This document shows, in pieces, positions 11,749-23,668 of a DNA stretch of 64,000 bases. Origin of the DNA: Marasmius tenuissimus (lineage: Eukaryota > Basidiomycota > Agaricomycetes > Agaricales > Marasmiaceae). The notes beneath the pieces are model-generated. The model was not told where the DNA came from. It searched no databases and was given only the letters and a program-made list of their open reading frames with translations. Numbering within the stretch: position 1 is the stretch's first letter; every line of letters starts with the position of its first letter. Made by a program: the position numbers and the translations under genes. Location of the stretch: NCBI GenBank assembly GCA_029532415.1, contig JAQOTA010000062.1, positions 930,001-994,000 of the forward strand, in the 5' to 3' direction.

Positions 11749-14190
11749 ATGGAAAACACGCCACAGGGAACTTCGTCTGCCGATCCCAATGATGCCGACT
11801 GGCTTCGGAACCTCTCAACACCACCGTTATCCTTGGATCCCTCGTGGATTCCAGATCTCAACGAGCTTCTGGCTTCCATCAACAATCCTGAAGCAGGCGC
11901 ACCTCCCTTGCCCAACTCAAATCAAGTCTCGGAGGTGCAACCCTTCCTTCAAGATACCACACCTGCACCATCGCCATTCCACTATCCTCCTCTACATGTT
12001 CCGGTCCTCTCAAGTGCCAGCCCTCGGGTGTGTGCTCATGTCCCAAGCCTTGTGGGCTCCAACACGAGCAGCCCACAACCTTCGGCTTCTCAGGACCCCA
12101 GTTGTGCGAACATGATTGTACCAAATTCCGCGCTTCTTGAATCGAGCAGCACAAGCAACGTACACATCCCGGGTTTCTGGGACCCCTATGGAGGTCTACA
12201 TTTCCTGAGCCCTCTGGTCCCTAATGCAAGCCGCATGAGTCCTCCAGCTCTCCGGGACTTCGAACATTCGAATGTTCTTGCAAACATTCTTGCTCCAAAT
12301 TCTCAACTCCAATCGGGCGGCACAACCAGCGCACATATTAATGCGCTCTGGGGGCCCCATGCAAGCGCCTACACCCCCGACCTCTGGAGAACGACTACGA
12401 GCAGTAGACATGTTCTAATGCACAACCCAGAGCCCCGGGACCCTGTTGGAGATGTTCACACTCGAAACTATCCTCATTCCATTGGAACCGATACTCATCT
12501 TCAAATGCCTTTGGCCTTGCACGCCGGCAGTCACGTTCTTAGCCCTCCAGACATTACCACTGTCCTTCAGCAGGAAGCAAACTCTCTTGAGTCTGCTCCT
12601 ACTCTGATGGAATCGACCCCAATAGACCGGACCCACATAACATGTAAATCTTTACTTCTTGGTCCGCGAAGTGGAGAACTACATGCTGACCTACTTTTTA
12701 GGTCGCTGCCACAGTGCATATCCTCACGTCTCATCTCAATGGCCCCCCAAACCTGGAGACACATGCACTCGTCCCCTTAGCAATGTCGATCTCACAGGTA
12801 GCATACAACTGGCAAGGAAGAGCCCACCTGCAGGCTGTCTCGCTCCATGCCGTTCTAGCAAGTATCATGTTATCCAACAATTCGACCTTCAAGCAGATGA
12901 CAGCAGCCCTCCACCCGTCTTGTCTCCTTCTTCATACCCTCACAGAGCTACTGGAAGCAGCTGAGAATATGGATACTTTGGCTTCCTTCTTTCATGCAGG
13001 GCGAGGGTATCGCCAGCTGCATGACTGGAACTCGCTCGACCCCGCTACAGCAGAGTCTAGTGCTGACATGCAGCAACTTCAGGCTTTGAATGAGCAGGAT
13101 CCCCGCACCGCGGAGTTCATCGAGCAACGGGAGAGTGGGCTGCTGCCTACCCTTCAGGGAGCTACCCATTTCCTCCTCGTAGCTGAGGAAATTCAACGCC
13201 CCAATGTTCCGAGGCTGCCATTGACTCTATCCTTTCATTCTTCGACATCATCACATATGGATTGGACACAGTTTGTCACAGCCGGTGCTCTGACTGCCCC
13301 TGCCTCCAATCAGTCTACGATTGCTAGATCTCCGCACACATCCAGCCAATCGTCTGTTGATAGTTCTCCAAGTAGTACAGCTTCCGCGGATCGGTCGACC
13401 GCTCCCAGCTCTCCAACCGTTGTGTCTGATCAGTCAGTCATTGTCAGCTCTCTGCACACCACAAATGATCAGTCTTCAAGCTCACTGCCGGCGCATGGGT
13501 ACTTTGAACAGTGCCCCTTGCCTCCTCGTAGCCCCCTGGTGCAAACAGTAGCATGCCGTGCTACGGATACCCCAGCAGCCTTGAACCTGACCAGTGCACA
13601 GTTGCCAGAGATTTTTAACATCATGGAAATCCAGCACAAAAAGCCCTTTACCGACTTTCCACATCATGAGCGAACCCCGACGATGATTCTCAACACCTTT
13701 GAATACGCCTACGATGTACTTTATCGATTAGGAGGATTCAAAGCCACGGAAATGAAGAACATTATTGATGGGTGCAATTATACGTTGAGCGATGGGAAGA
13801 GGTTGACCACAATACAGGTGCTTGAGGATGTACTTGGGTGGAGCGGGGTTGGAAAGGCGTCTAGGAATTACACAGACAGGGAACATAACCTCCGGTGGGC
13901 TGAGCATTGCTCTAGGAAATTGTGGAGGTGCAGTGTGGGCACGACTGATCAATGTAAGTCACTCGGGCAGTCTTTTGTGACTTGAAGTCGTACTAACTCA
14001 TACTTGAGTCTACAACGTACACAAGAAGATAGTAGCGTTCTTTTCGTGGAGACGAAAAGGCCATAAGTGCGCTCCTGACCCCAGTAGCTTTGATCCTCAG
14101 GAACGTTTAGCCTCCGCCTTACTCCTTGGTCATTGTCAGAACTACAAGATGATGATGAAACAAAGGTTGGAAGATGTCGAGGACTCTTGA
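11749..14190 (+). CDS. Ser/Pro-rich protein of unknown function (771 aa)
   Basis: Three exons, 11,749-12,643, 12,715-13,953 and 14,009-14,190, with introns of 71 and 55 nt, join into an unbroken frame of 772 codons. The donors are GTAAAT and GTAAGT, and branch-like GCTGAC and CTAAC precede the acceptors. Residues 1 to about 300 are low-complexity, rich in Ser, Pro, Asn and Thr. The middle holds a helical stretch around AAENMDTLASFFHAG, then a Ser/Thr-rich linker. The last ~190 residues are compact, with YDVLYRLGGFKATEMKNII and VLGWSGVGKASRNYTDREHN, and end in a basic, Gln-rich tail. No signal peptide or membrane span is visible. I recognise no family. It starts divergently from the integrase-core gene and is the only intact gene of the cassette, which suggests but does not prove that it is an accessory protein of a mobile element. 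Confidence 0.75.
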
Positions 14191-14515
14191 TGTAGTTACA
14201 GTAGTACTTAATAGCTTCCGAAGTGTGGACCCTTGATCAGGTTGGGTCTTTTCTTGAGATACGCATAACTATGTATCGGTAATTTACACTCTTTGCCTAA
14301 TACACAATTGTGGTCTTCAAGGATCACATCATTCTTCCGCTACTTGCCAGTCGGAACTGTATACAAAGAATTCATTGAATTGCTTTCGAGATACAAGTCT
14401 ACAGTACTACAAGCCTAAACAAGTGTGAGCGGACCTAGTGAATATCAACCGAAATATGTAGACCCGGATGAGCCCGGAAACAACCATCCATTCTGTCAGA
14501 CAACCGTTATCCGTG
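14191..14515. other. Short spacer between convergent genes
   Basis: This 325-bp gap separates two genes that are transcribed towards each other. It is slightly AT-rich and must hold both 3' ends. I see no gene, repeat or clear polyadenylation signal that could be assigned to one strand. Confidence 0.4.
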
Positions 14516-17500
14516 CTACATGCCAACACGCTCTCTACTGCTCTCGATCCATGTAAGTAACTGCTTTCGGTCTACTTCGAGTGGAAACAGAAAGGATTGA
14601 ACAGTTCTGATTTCCCCTGGCTTCGATACAACAACTCCTGATTTCGAGTTCCGTGCATCCTCTGACATGGAGCGAAGGGTTCGATTAGCCTTTGTAGGAA
14701 AAGCCTTCTCCCATCGAGTAACCTTGCATAACAGATGTTCCACAAAGATAGCATTGAACTTCAAGACGACTTTGTCTTCCAGCCGCAATCGGTGGTCGAG
14801 AAAATCAAAGACACACCTAAAGGCGGACCGAACTTCTTCTACCGTGGAACTGGCAGTAACACTGAATCCCAAATGCTGTAGCCCTTCGAAGGCACCCTTG
14901 TTCTTGTGCGTGTGGACAATATTGGCCATGTCATCACAGCTAGGGAGCTCGCACAGGCCAAGGAGCGCCAGAGTGTTGGCCAGCTGCATTTGGGTGAGAC
15001 CCGAACGAAAGCCATCGAGTTTTGTGTTCTCTGAAAGCTCAAGAGCCTGCTTGTAGGACTTTCGATCGCCAGTTCGAAAGGCATTCCAAAGCTCAACGAT
15101 GTGTTCGGAAAAATATGGCTCCAACTTCTCTCGAAACTGGGGATGATGATCCTCGCCAGCACGCACGAACCCTAGCCATGAACACACCGAACCCCAACAT
15201 CTTTTGTTGTCCAGGCAGGCATTCGGATCCGCTGAGAATGCAGATTAAAATGCATCGACGCAAGCATCAGCGGAAGTAAAGAACCTCCCGCAGAGTGAGC
15301 AATCAAAAAAGGTGCGAGTGGGTTCTCCTTGCCCGGTGCCAAGGATGACAAGGAGGTTCGAAAGTCCATAAGGTTTTTTGCTGAGATCAAGGCCTGCAAA
15401 ACTTGTGCCCACCATGGTCTGTAGCGAATTTTGAGCGCGAATGGGGTTGTAATGATCGACATTCTTCAGTTTGGTCTGGACGCGTACCACAGGATCGATC
15501 CCCGGATAAGATTAGACAAAGCGCTGTCGCCAACGCCTTCCCCGCTGTGAAAATTGAGTGCCTCGTGTATCATGAACGCCAGCATATCCACTCAGAAACC
15601 GTCAGTGTAAGGGCACAAGTCTGAAAGGGGAGTATTTGGGGAAACACGAGACTTCGAACGGTCATGAATCTCCATAAAGGTACGCCCTTGAGACTGACGT
15701 AAACTCTTGGATGGATGGGTACGAATGGAAACAGCACGCTTCCCTAGCTGTGATAGGGCCTCTTGAAGTGACTCCGCCAATGACCACCCGGCTTGCTGGA
15801 TATCCGAAGCATCGTGGTTCTCCTGGAGCCAACTCTCTAATGCCAGATACACCTCTGTTCCTCTCACCATGCTATTGAACACTCTAGTCTCCATATGCCT
15901 GTTGATATTTAGCATACTGAGGGGGCTTTGTAGCACCTCGAGGATAACAGGGGAAGCAAAAAGCCCATCGTCATTGAGCCAGTCAACAAACAAATCCAAC
16001 AAGGCACCGCGGAGTAATGTACGTGCCTGGATAGACATGTTATCACTAAGACCAGGACGCCTGGTATAGCCCGCTGTCTTCGTGTCTTTGGTGATATATG
16101 TGTCCAGAGTTCCGAGGTGCGGAGCAATGATGGTGTTGAAGATGAGAGTGACAAAAGTATTGCAGGCAGCTTCCCGTTTGAGTTCGGGGCTGTTAAGTGG
16201 GGTGTCTGAGGTTATGGGAGAGGGGAAAGTGATGCTATCCATTGTCGGGCTAGAGGCAGCACCTAGATCCGCTGTGATCAAGCCATGGAGATTGCCTGGC
16301 AGAGTCCACTGCCTTGTGTCCTCAACCGTCCGCTTGCCTTTTCCTTTCTTTGATTGCTCTCTAACCGTGTCGTTAGATGCGGAAACGAGTATAGAGCCAG
16401 TTGAGCTGGTAGCAACAGCAGAAAGGGTACTCGAAACCTTGTGCTGTTTGCTCCGTTTCGACTTTGGTTCTGGCTCCTGACTGAGGGCTTCTTCCTCTAT
16501 CAAGCCTTGGATTGCCTTCATAAGGACAGACGCATCCTTCCAGCTCGAAGATTTGCCGTTCTCGGAGACCTCATCAAACACGCGCTTTGCGAGACTTGGT
16601 CCAAATAGCCTTCGCCATAGGTAAATGAACCTCAGGCTGCGACAGACTGACAGAGATGTAGCCGACCGCATGATCTCTACCTCCTGAAGAATGGTCGTTG
16701 CACTCCCTAAGGCTTTACCTGCAAAGGTAAGATGTGTGAGGAGATCCTCCACAGATTTGCCGCTGAACGTTCTACTCTCATTCCAGGTTGCGTACAATGT
16801 TGCTAAATTATGCGTTCCTACGAGGAGATTCTTGCACTGCTTTGGCAGTGGGATGGATGCTCGGCATCGGCTGAGGGTTGCAGTGGTATGGGAGAGTGAA
16901 ACCAGATTATCGATATCAAGTAATTGTTCCAAGGCACCAACAACATCACAGTCGTCGCTCTGCATGGAATATGGGGAGAGCTTGGTCAGATAGTCGCAGT
17001 GCACCTGATCATCCAAGTTATTCTTGCGTTTGAAGTCTTGAACTAGTTGTGGGGCGCTATCCTTGTGATAAGTACGCAAGTTTATGCTGCTACCCGAAAT
17101 TAACATACCTCAGGTCACTTTTGAGAACCCACCAGTCATCGTCCTCTGTATATCCACTGAACCGGCAAAGGTACTCGTTCATCCCGTGCTATAGGTTGAT
17201 TCGTCAGAAGTTTCATTATTAGTTTGGAGAGTTTTCTAGCTTACTGTTATATTGTAACGCATCCGAATCAACATCGATACACTATACTCCTCTCCGTCTT
17301 CCTCAACAACTGTTTCCAGCTCGTGAGACTGCTGCCGAACGGCACCTTGGCGCGCTTCACGTTTACCCCCATCCTTATTCTGTTTCCTTGCTTGTTTGTT
17401 GCTTGTGCTTCCACCAGTCGCTTCTGTAGTGACAGATGGCTCCGCCACTTCATTGGCAACATGACAATTGGAACGCCGAAGTTCAGTAACGGCGATCGTA

Positions 17501-19647
17501 GGAGTAGAAGCACCATCAGATGGCACTTCGGTTGACTTCGAGTCGGTTGTCACTACCTTCAACTGTGAGACCACACTTTCTGGCGTGTCGATGCACATGG
17601 TGACAAATGCGGCTGCCATAGCCTCTTGTATATCCTTGTATCGAGGTTTCGACATTCGCAGGTTGTACAGTGAGCCGCTAAGGTCCAGGTTGGCGTATTG
17701 ACCACATAGTTTGGAGATGTAAGCAAAGTCGACCTCAGGATCGAAAGGAAGGTGGACGGGGACCTTGAAGCCTCGGAGGTCGTGATAAAAGAGATCGGTC
17801 GGAAATTTGACAGGCTCGATGCCTGAAAGCCTCCGAAAGTTATAATCGTACATGGCTGCCTCCCGAACCAGAAAAACCTGGAGGTCATCCCATGTTCCTA
17901 AGGTGGGGAAACCTTCCTCAGCAATTGTATGGTCCCGAGGGGTTTGCGTGCTACCAAAACCAACATCCTTTGTGACGGACACACCAGCATCCCGTCGTGC
18001 GCAATGCCTGTTGGGATACATCACGTAGACAACACGATTCTCCGATCCTACATGCGAAAAGAGGGGAGTAATTTGACCAATAAAGTCATCCCAAGCATGG
18101 TCGTCGGTGGTGGGGGCTGTCCCTGAATGAATGTCATTCCCCTTGAACAAGAGGAAGAACACTACGTTCCCTTTGCCATCCGGCCAGAGTCGAGCGTAAA
18201 GGCCTGCTCGGCCAAGCATGAAGTCTCCGACCGCACTGCCTGTGATAGAGTCAGCTACTATAACAATTAAGAACAGTAGGGATTGTACCTGGAGGCAGCT
18301 GCAAGATACAGAGAATAAGTGTCCATCCAGCAGGATCATCTTCGATATCAACATGCCATGCAGCTGCCAGTAGTCCAAGAACTGCCAAAACTCCGCCATG
18401 CCTCTTCAAAGAAACATTCTTCTGAAGGCTCGTAAAACCGAAGGATCCCCCACAGCAAACAGCGTTAACGTCCTGTGCTCGTGCTAGCCATATGTCCCAC
18501 TCCATCTTTAAGACGCACATAGGGACTATTAGGCGATATAGGGCAGCCAGCCTCGTCAACAACTTCATCTGCTGGATCAAAGCAAAGTCCGAGCTGCCTT
18601 GTGAAGCTGATATAACCCAACCCGGCCCCACCTCCTCAACGGTAGGTCCATGAGAGCTTGATCCATCAGCGCAATTCTGCAATTCAGGACCCGAACGGTC
18701 GTTCAACTTCCTGCCATCCATCATGAATATAGGCTGGGTATTCCTATCCCCCCAAGTGATGGCCTGAACCTCTTCAACATACGTTCTGACTGCACTGGAC
18801 TCCAACAGATACAACTCATCAATACTCTCCAATGTCTGAAGACAAGCTGTGGTGAGGTAACGCTCACGACCCTCCTCAGTCGAAGTTGACTCAAACCCAT
18901 TAAGTTTTGCGACGAACGGAATGCCCGCTGGAATTTCGATCATGCCATCTACAGGGTTCATAATCCACTGTTTGTTTTGAGCATCGTAGCAAACAGGTTG
19001 AACGCCGGGAGGTGTAGCAATCTTGTACAATCGATCTGACTCTCGAGCCTTGTCTGCATGTCTGACTGAGACGCTCGAGGAATAGACGTAACCCCTACGC
19101 CACCGAGAGTCGAGTTCTTCGTTGAGTGTATAGGTTGGTGCCATCGGAAATGTGTATTCTGGTGGCGGGGACCTTGTAAGCAGATTTGGAGAAAGCGTGG
19201 AAGCAGTAGGACGGCAAGGGAAACCTCAATTCGAAAGGAGGGTAGAGGGGTAAAGGTAATTTGGATCGTTGCGTAGAGGGAGCAGCACAAACTCAATGTC
19301 TTTGGTAGGTAGACCAAACCTCATCCTGGCCTCTGAATAGCTCGATTATCAACCCACTCCACAAGCGAAAGAAATAAGCACGCACTGTTTGCCCTTAACC
19401 GTTCTCTTTCAGCAATCTGAAGGAGATATTCCCCTGGCGTGAGATTCTCGAATAATTCCTCAGGTTCCTCAGGTAGTTTCAAAGGATTGTAGGCTGTTGA
19501 ATTGAGAATGGGGGGAAAGTATCACAGAGGTTCTATTCCAACCGAGCGCAGGCCGAAAGGACAAGAAATCCAACCGGGTCCTCCATAGGCCGGCACATTC
19601 ATACTTGCGGCAGGGTCCATCACTATATTCTCTTGTGTGAAATCCAT
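14516..19647 (-). pseudogene. Large multi-exon gene of unknown function, 5' end damaged
   Basis: Long open exons run from about 19,144 to 14,516. Supported introns are 18,240-18,288 (49 nt), 17,189-17,244 (56 nt) and 17,057-17,108 (52 nt); those near 15.5 and 15.2 kb are not resolved. Upstream coding continues to an ATG at 19,647, but a TGA at 19,522-19,524 and apparent frame shifts near 19,330, 19,260 and 19,130 break it unless unseen introns remove them. Striking segments are RRGYVYSSS, LFKGNDIHSG, NRVVYVMYP, a Lys/Ser-rich nuclear-signal-like stretch (EPKSKRSKQHK), and a long helical C-terminal part. A CxxC near the end (FDCSLCGRFF) could bind zinc. No known domain is recognised with confidence. 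It converges on the 771-aa gene and probably belongs to the same cassette. It could be functional from a downstream start. Confidence 0.6.
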
Positions 19648-20440
19648 CTATAAAATTGTTACAGGTAAGCAAGGCTAGTCTCCGTGTTTGAATAATAGAA
19701 TTTAAAAGAGATTCAACCCACTGATTGCAGTTGCGGACAATGAGAGGAAGGACTGCCCTTGTTTGTATATCTTTATCCGCGTCGACGGACATGACCTCCG
19801 TTGACGCAAACAAACAAGTGTACATACCCAAGACAATCCTCACGAATCGTGTTAGGGAGTACAAATCTCAAATATTACAATCTCTACTGAAGGGCAACAA
19901 TAATGCGCAACAAAATAAGATATTGATAATAGCCCGATATGTGAATATTCATTCTCCTAAAGTGTAGCCAGGGAAACTTCACCAGATCCAAAAAGACGTA
20001 CTACGCTTCATTCAACATCTCGAAGAGTATGTAATGCTGCTCAGAACTCCTGCAGCGCATCCACTGGGTTTCTTGGTACCCTTGCCATCCTTCCCAGCCG
20101 GCCATTGTATCAGCGCTCTCTCAAATTATAGGCATCCAAAGGACAAATCCCTTTGATTCTGAGGACCAAGAACCTCCCTGGCGAGAAGCAACGCTACGCA
20201 AAATGATGTTGAGTCATGCGTGCATAAGCAAGATGAGACGACTCACCGAGTGCCCGAGATTCCAGACTCCCCATATCCAAAGACGTTGCTGCTTCGCTGC
20301 TCGGGTCAAAAAATGACAGCATTCGCGAGCATAGACAACAGTGGTTGATGAGCCAGCATAGTTAAAGTGCACAGTGGGTATAACAAAGTAAACCTCACAT
20401 GGGTAATACACAGAGTGTTCTTGTAGTCTTCAGATGCTTG
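19648..20440. other. Upstream region of the large gene; no gene assigned
   Basis: The first 300 bases should hold the promoter of the large minus-strand gene. Coding-like minus-strand fragments continue to about 20,410, including a possible donor GTGAGT near 20,250 and acceptor near 20,200, but no consistent gene could be built. This may be more decayed 5' sequence of the cassette. Confidence 0.3.
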
Positions 20441-20880
20441 AGAAGAGGTGATAATCGAGTAGATTGTCCTAAGGCTTAAGGCCTTTTGTCCAGTCTTTTA
20501 TACATAAGTTTCTGGTACATGTAATGAGTATTACACTAACTGAAACTACTACTAGAAGTAGGTATTCGGCCCTAAAGGCGTAAAAGACATTAGTACTGTG
20601 TAAGTACTTCTACCATGAATGGTAGTATGCTTGGTGAGCATAGTCGTGTTTGCCTCATTTATTGAAGGCTCTACTTTTGCTATTGGATAGCGACTGTCTA
20701 TAGTGTCATATATGATGAAACTAGATGTACGTAGTAAGGTACGTAGACAGAGATGTAGTACTTGCATGAGAACGCAAGTGTTCTAGAGGCGTAGCTCTAT
20801 AAATAGTGTGACGCGTAAACAACACGTCAACAGTGTATCACATGATTTCCATCATGTTCAACAGTGGTGTTAATGCTGGC
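20440..20880. repeat. AT-rich, hairpin-prone block, possibly a solo LTR
   Basis: The base composition is clearly more AT-rich than the neighbours. On the plus strand there is TATAAATAG at 20,799-20,807; on the minus strand there is AATAAAT near 20,665. Short palindromes occur, such as CATGAT-ATCATG near 20,845 and TACCAT-ATGGTA near 20,615. A TATA box, a polyadenylation signal and hairpins within about 450 bp suggest a long terminal repeat. However, I found no second copy in the window, no TG...CA ends that could be fixed and no target duplication. It could instead be the end of the integrase cassette. Confidence 0.25.
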
Positions 20881-21808
20881 CTTGGCATAACTGTTGGCAG
20901 CGAGCAACACCAGACTTGGCAGCCACGAAAGAGAACTTGTAAATGAGGCTAATAGGTCGTCGTCAGTTGTTGCCGGTTGGAGGGAGGTGAAGACGGTATC
21001 AAACAGTCAGCCAAAGGTAGGTGGAGACGGCATCAAAGCTGAGCGCTGGCGTTCGCCCGTCTATGTCTATGATGGTGGTATCCATGAGACGTTGGGAGGT
21101 GGAGGAGGTTCGGGGTATGAGGCGGAAGATGTGCAAGGGTTCCAACTTGGAGAACGAGCAAGCAGAGGTAATGGATTTGCTTTCACTTGACTCGATGGTG
21201 AGAACCCGCCAGTCTGACAGGATGGTGCAGGTGGAGGTAGAGACCTTCCTGTTGGGTGATGGCTTGGATGAGGGGGGAGACGAGGAGGCAAAGAATTGGA
21301 GAGGTGATGAGGCTGGGAATGGTGCGTGGGGGGTAAGGTGGAGGCGGGAGGTGGGGAGATAGATCAGGTGGGAAATAGTCGCCTTCGGGGGAAGAAAGTG
21401 TCTGGATGAGACAACGTCTCGTCCAGAGGGTGGTGGTGGTCCCCGCTCGTCTGTGTTTGAGTTGTGGCAGGAGACTTTGTTGAGGCAAACCTCCGTCTTG
21501 TACATCTCTCGCGTCTCAAGCATTTCGGGAGTCACGAGTATCCATCAAATCCCGACCGTCCCTATCCTGAGAGTACGACTATGATCGTGTCGGGAAGGTG
21601 GAAATCTCTATGGGTGCCAGCGACTGTGCATGCCTTCCTTCATCAATGTTCACAGGTGGGGGGGTGGGCCACCTCTGAGTAGCCCAGGCAGCGACGTCGT
21701 ATGGCTGTTGTTTTGAGGCTAGTTCACAGACGGTGGTGACAATGAAATCTTGTTGGTATTGCCGGGTGGACCCCTCAAATACGTCCGGAAGTTAGGGACG
21801 CCTCCCCT
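20881..21808. other. Unassigned stretch with open minus-strand frame
   Basis: A 178-codon open frame lies on the minus strand at 20,999-21,535, ending in IIDIDGRTPALSF and VSTYLWLTV. Its Pro/Ser-rich first half is of low complexity and I find no splice support or recognisable domain. It may be the tail of an F-box-like protein, but this is a guess. The rest shows purine-rich runs and no gene. Confidence 0.25.
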
Positions 21809-22212
21809 CTACTCCGGTGTCTGAAGAAGCGGCGGCGGGCCTGAGAGTCCAGGAGACAGCATGACTGTACTGGCATATGACGTGGGATGGACATCCTGGG
21901 ACCTGGTGCTGCCGGCAACTGCTCACCAGTAGTCTGAGCCTGTTTCAGCAGAATCGACCTCCCACTGATGACTTCGTTGCTGGGATCTGATTCCAACACT
22001 CTGGCATAAGCATCAGTCGCGTCCGAGATTTGATCGTTGCAGCTCTTGTAGAGTGAGCCAAGGTCCAATTAGACTCCAGAGATGTGAGGGTGGATTCGAA
22101 TCGCTCGGGAGTAGGTGTTGAGAGCATCGCAAAACCGATTGATCTGGAAGTAAAGGACGCCAATGGAGCACCAGAAGGTGGTGTTGCGTCCATCCCAGTA
22201 GGATTCAAGCAC
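21809..22212 (-). pseudogene. Fragment of a Cyc8/Ssn6 TPR corepressor gene
   Basis: In one minus-strand frame starting near 22,212 the peptide contains TTFWCSIGVLYFQI and then ALNTYSRAIRIHPHISGV, a stop, and LDLGSLYKSCNDQISDATDAY. This matches the order of TPR repeats in the general corepressor Cyc8/Ssn6, where TFWCSIGVLY and the W before xDLGxLY are highly conserved. Here that Trp codon is TAA (22,069-22,071). Near 21,900 the frame must shift to continue into a Pro-rich tail ending at 21,809-21,811. A single fragment of this essential gene, with a stop, a frameshift and neither the N-terminal TPRs nor the long C-terminal region, is a duplicated remnant, not the working gene. An acceptor-like CTGTAG just upstream suggests it came from genomic DNA. 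Confidence 0.65.
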
Positions 22213-23114
22213 CTACAGCGTTGAGAATAGGAGATATTCCTTGGCGTCCACCTAATTCCAGTTCTGCAGATCGTGAACGTGAGTGCAATAGAGAAAGGGA
22301 TTGGGAACGTGGACGACAAGCGAATGAAAATCCTGAGTACTCTGGGGTGCTAGGTGGTCACCTACGGTGAGTCATAGAGAGGATACATTGTTCACCGAGG
22401 AGAGAGAGGGTGTGCCCCCACTACCACCTGTAGCTCATAAGCGAGGTGGTAGTCTGGATGGGCCTCCTGTGAAGGAGAGGGAAAGAGGAAGGTATGATCC
22501 GACAAGGCATGATAGCGGTAGTGATCATACAATATGAGGGGATTTTGAGACAGAGAGGAGAGCGAGGAACAATAGAGTTGAGAGGTAGAGAGAAAGGGAT
22601 ACGAGGGATACGAGGAAACAGGCGCAGTGTCTTCCAGGTATTTGGAGGATGATTGTTCCTCCACCTCCTCCTTGGCTATCATAGCAGTCACCCTTCATCT
22701 CATCCTCCTCAACCACATGCTCATGGCTCATTTCTGCACGCCCATCCTTCTCAGATCCTAACTCCAACTGGCTTCAGAAGAACTTCAGAGAGCTCTCATC
22801 CTATCTCGGAGGATAACGGGTCGAAACGTCTCGAATAGCATTGACGAGGACGTCCATAGGATCGGGTTCGGTTGCCTCGTCGTCAGTGACCCCAGACTCC
22901 CTACTGTTCTTCTTGAATTTGGTAAGCGGGAGTCCGAGAACAGGTTTGTTCAAACCCTAGATCTAAAGTAGTCAGCATCCTGTCTAGCCGTAGACGATGG
23001 GCAAAGAGGTGTTCATACCTCAATAGGAATTGAGGCTTTATTCCCTTGTGGTTCAGGTACGGATTGTCAAATCCACGGAAACGAGAGGACCGGGAGAGTG
23101 TGGATCTGTTGATC

Positions 23115-23233
23115 CAAGGCAGGCAGGGCAGGGCAGGCCCCGAACCGAGTGCCACGAGGCAAACAGGACGCCTTAGTTATGGTACGACCAGCCCCATCGC
23201 CGGGGGTGAACGCCAACCCAATCCTCGTTAGTC
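23115..23233 (+). repeat. Direct repeat, copy 1 of 2
   Basis: It begins CAAGGCAGGCAGGGC and contains AGTGCCACGAGGCAAACAGG. The second copy at 23,556-23,668 keeps the order of all blocks with scattered substitutions and one short gap. The two copies are about 440 bp apart. Their origin is unknown. Confidence 0.6.
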
Positions 23234-23555
23234 AACAACGTTCTCGCAAGCGGCAGGTTCAAAAACAAACCATACGCCGACTAAGATTCAGCAGAGGTCA
23301 AACCCCGGTGCAAACACCGCAGCTCTTGCCACCAGCCACACAGAGCTGGTCCGACCCCATACCAGAGAAGAGGCACACTCATATCTCAAACGATATGTCC
23401 AAAGAGCCGTGTCCGCTACCCTTGATGTAGGCCGAGGTTGGCAGCTCCCTCCACCAGCCCTCGCCAGCACGTAGAAACTGAAACAATGTCCTTGCGACGT
23501 GGGATTCTGGGGCTCGGAGTTGCAGTACACGCCAAAAACTACGGGTGCTACCGCA

Positions 23556-23668
23556 CAAGGCAGGCAGGGCTCGCCTCGAGTGCCACAAGGCAGACAGGAT
23601 GCCTTGGTTACGGTACATGGAGCCTCGTCGCCGATAATGAACGCCAAGACTCAGAGTCTCGTTGAGTT
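23556..23668 (+). repeat. Direct repeat, copy 2 of 2
   Basis: This is the diverged partner of 23,115-23,233. Shared blocks are CAAGGCAGGCAGGGC at the start, a GAGTGCCAC block, a CAGGATGCCT/CAGGACGCCT block and GAACGCCAA towards the end. Confidence 0.6.

Noticed and set aside
17236..18239. A TET/JBP or other 2-oxoglutarate oxygenase domain in the large unknown gene
   Set aside because: The His and Asp in GNDIHSG are in the wrong order for the HxD motif and no second metal-binding His could be placed.
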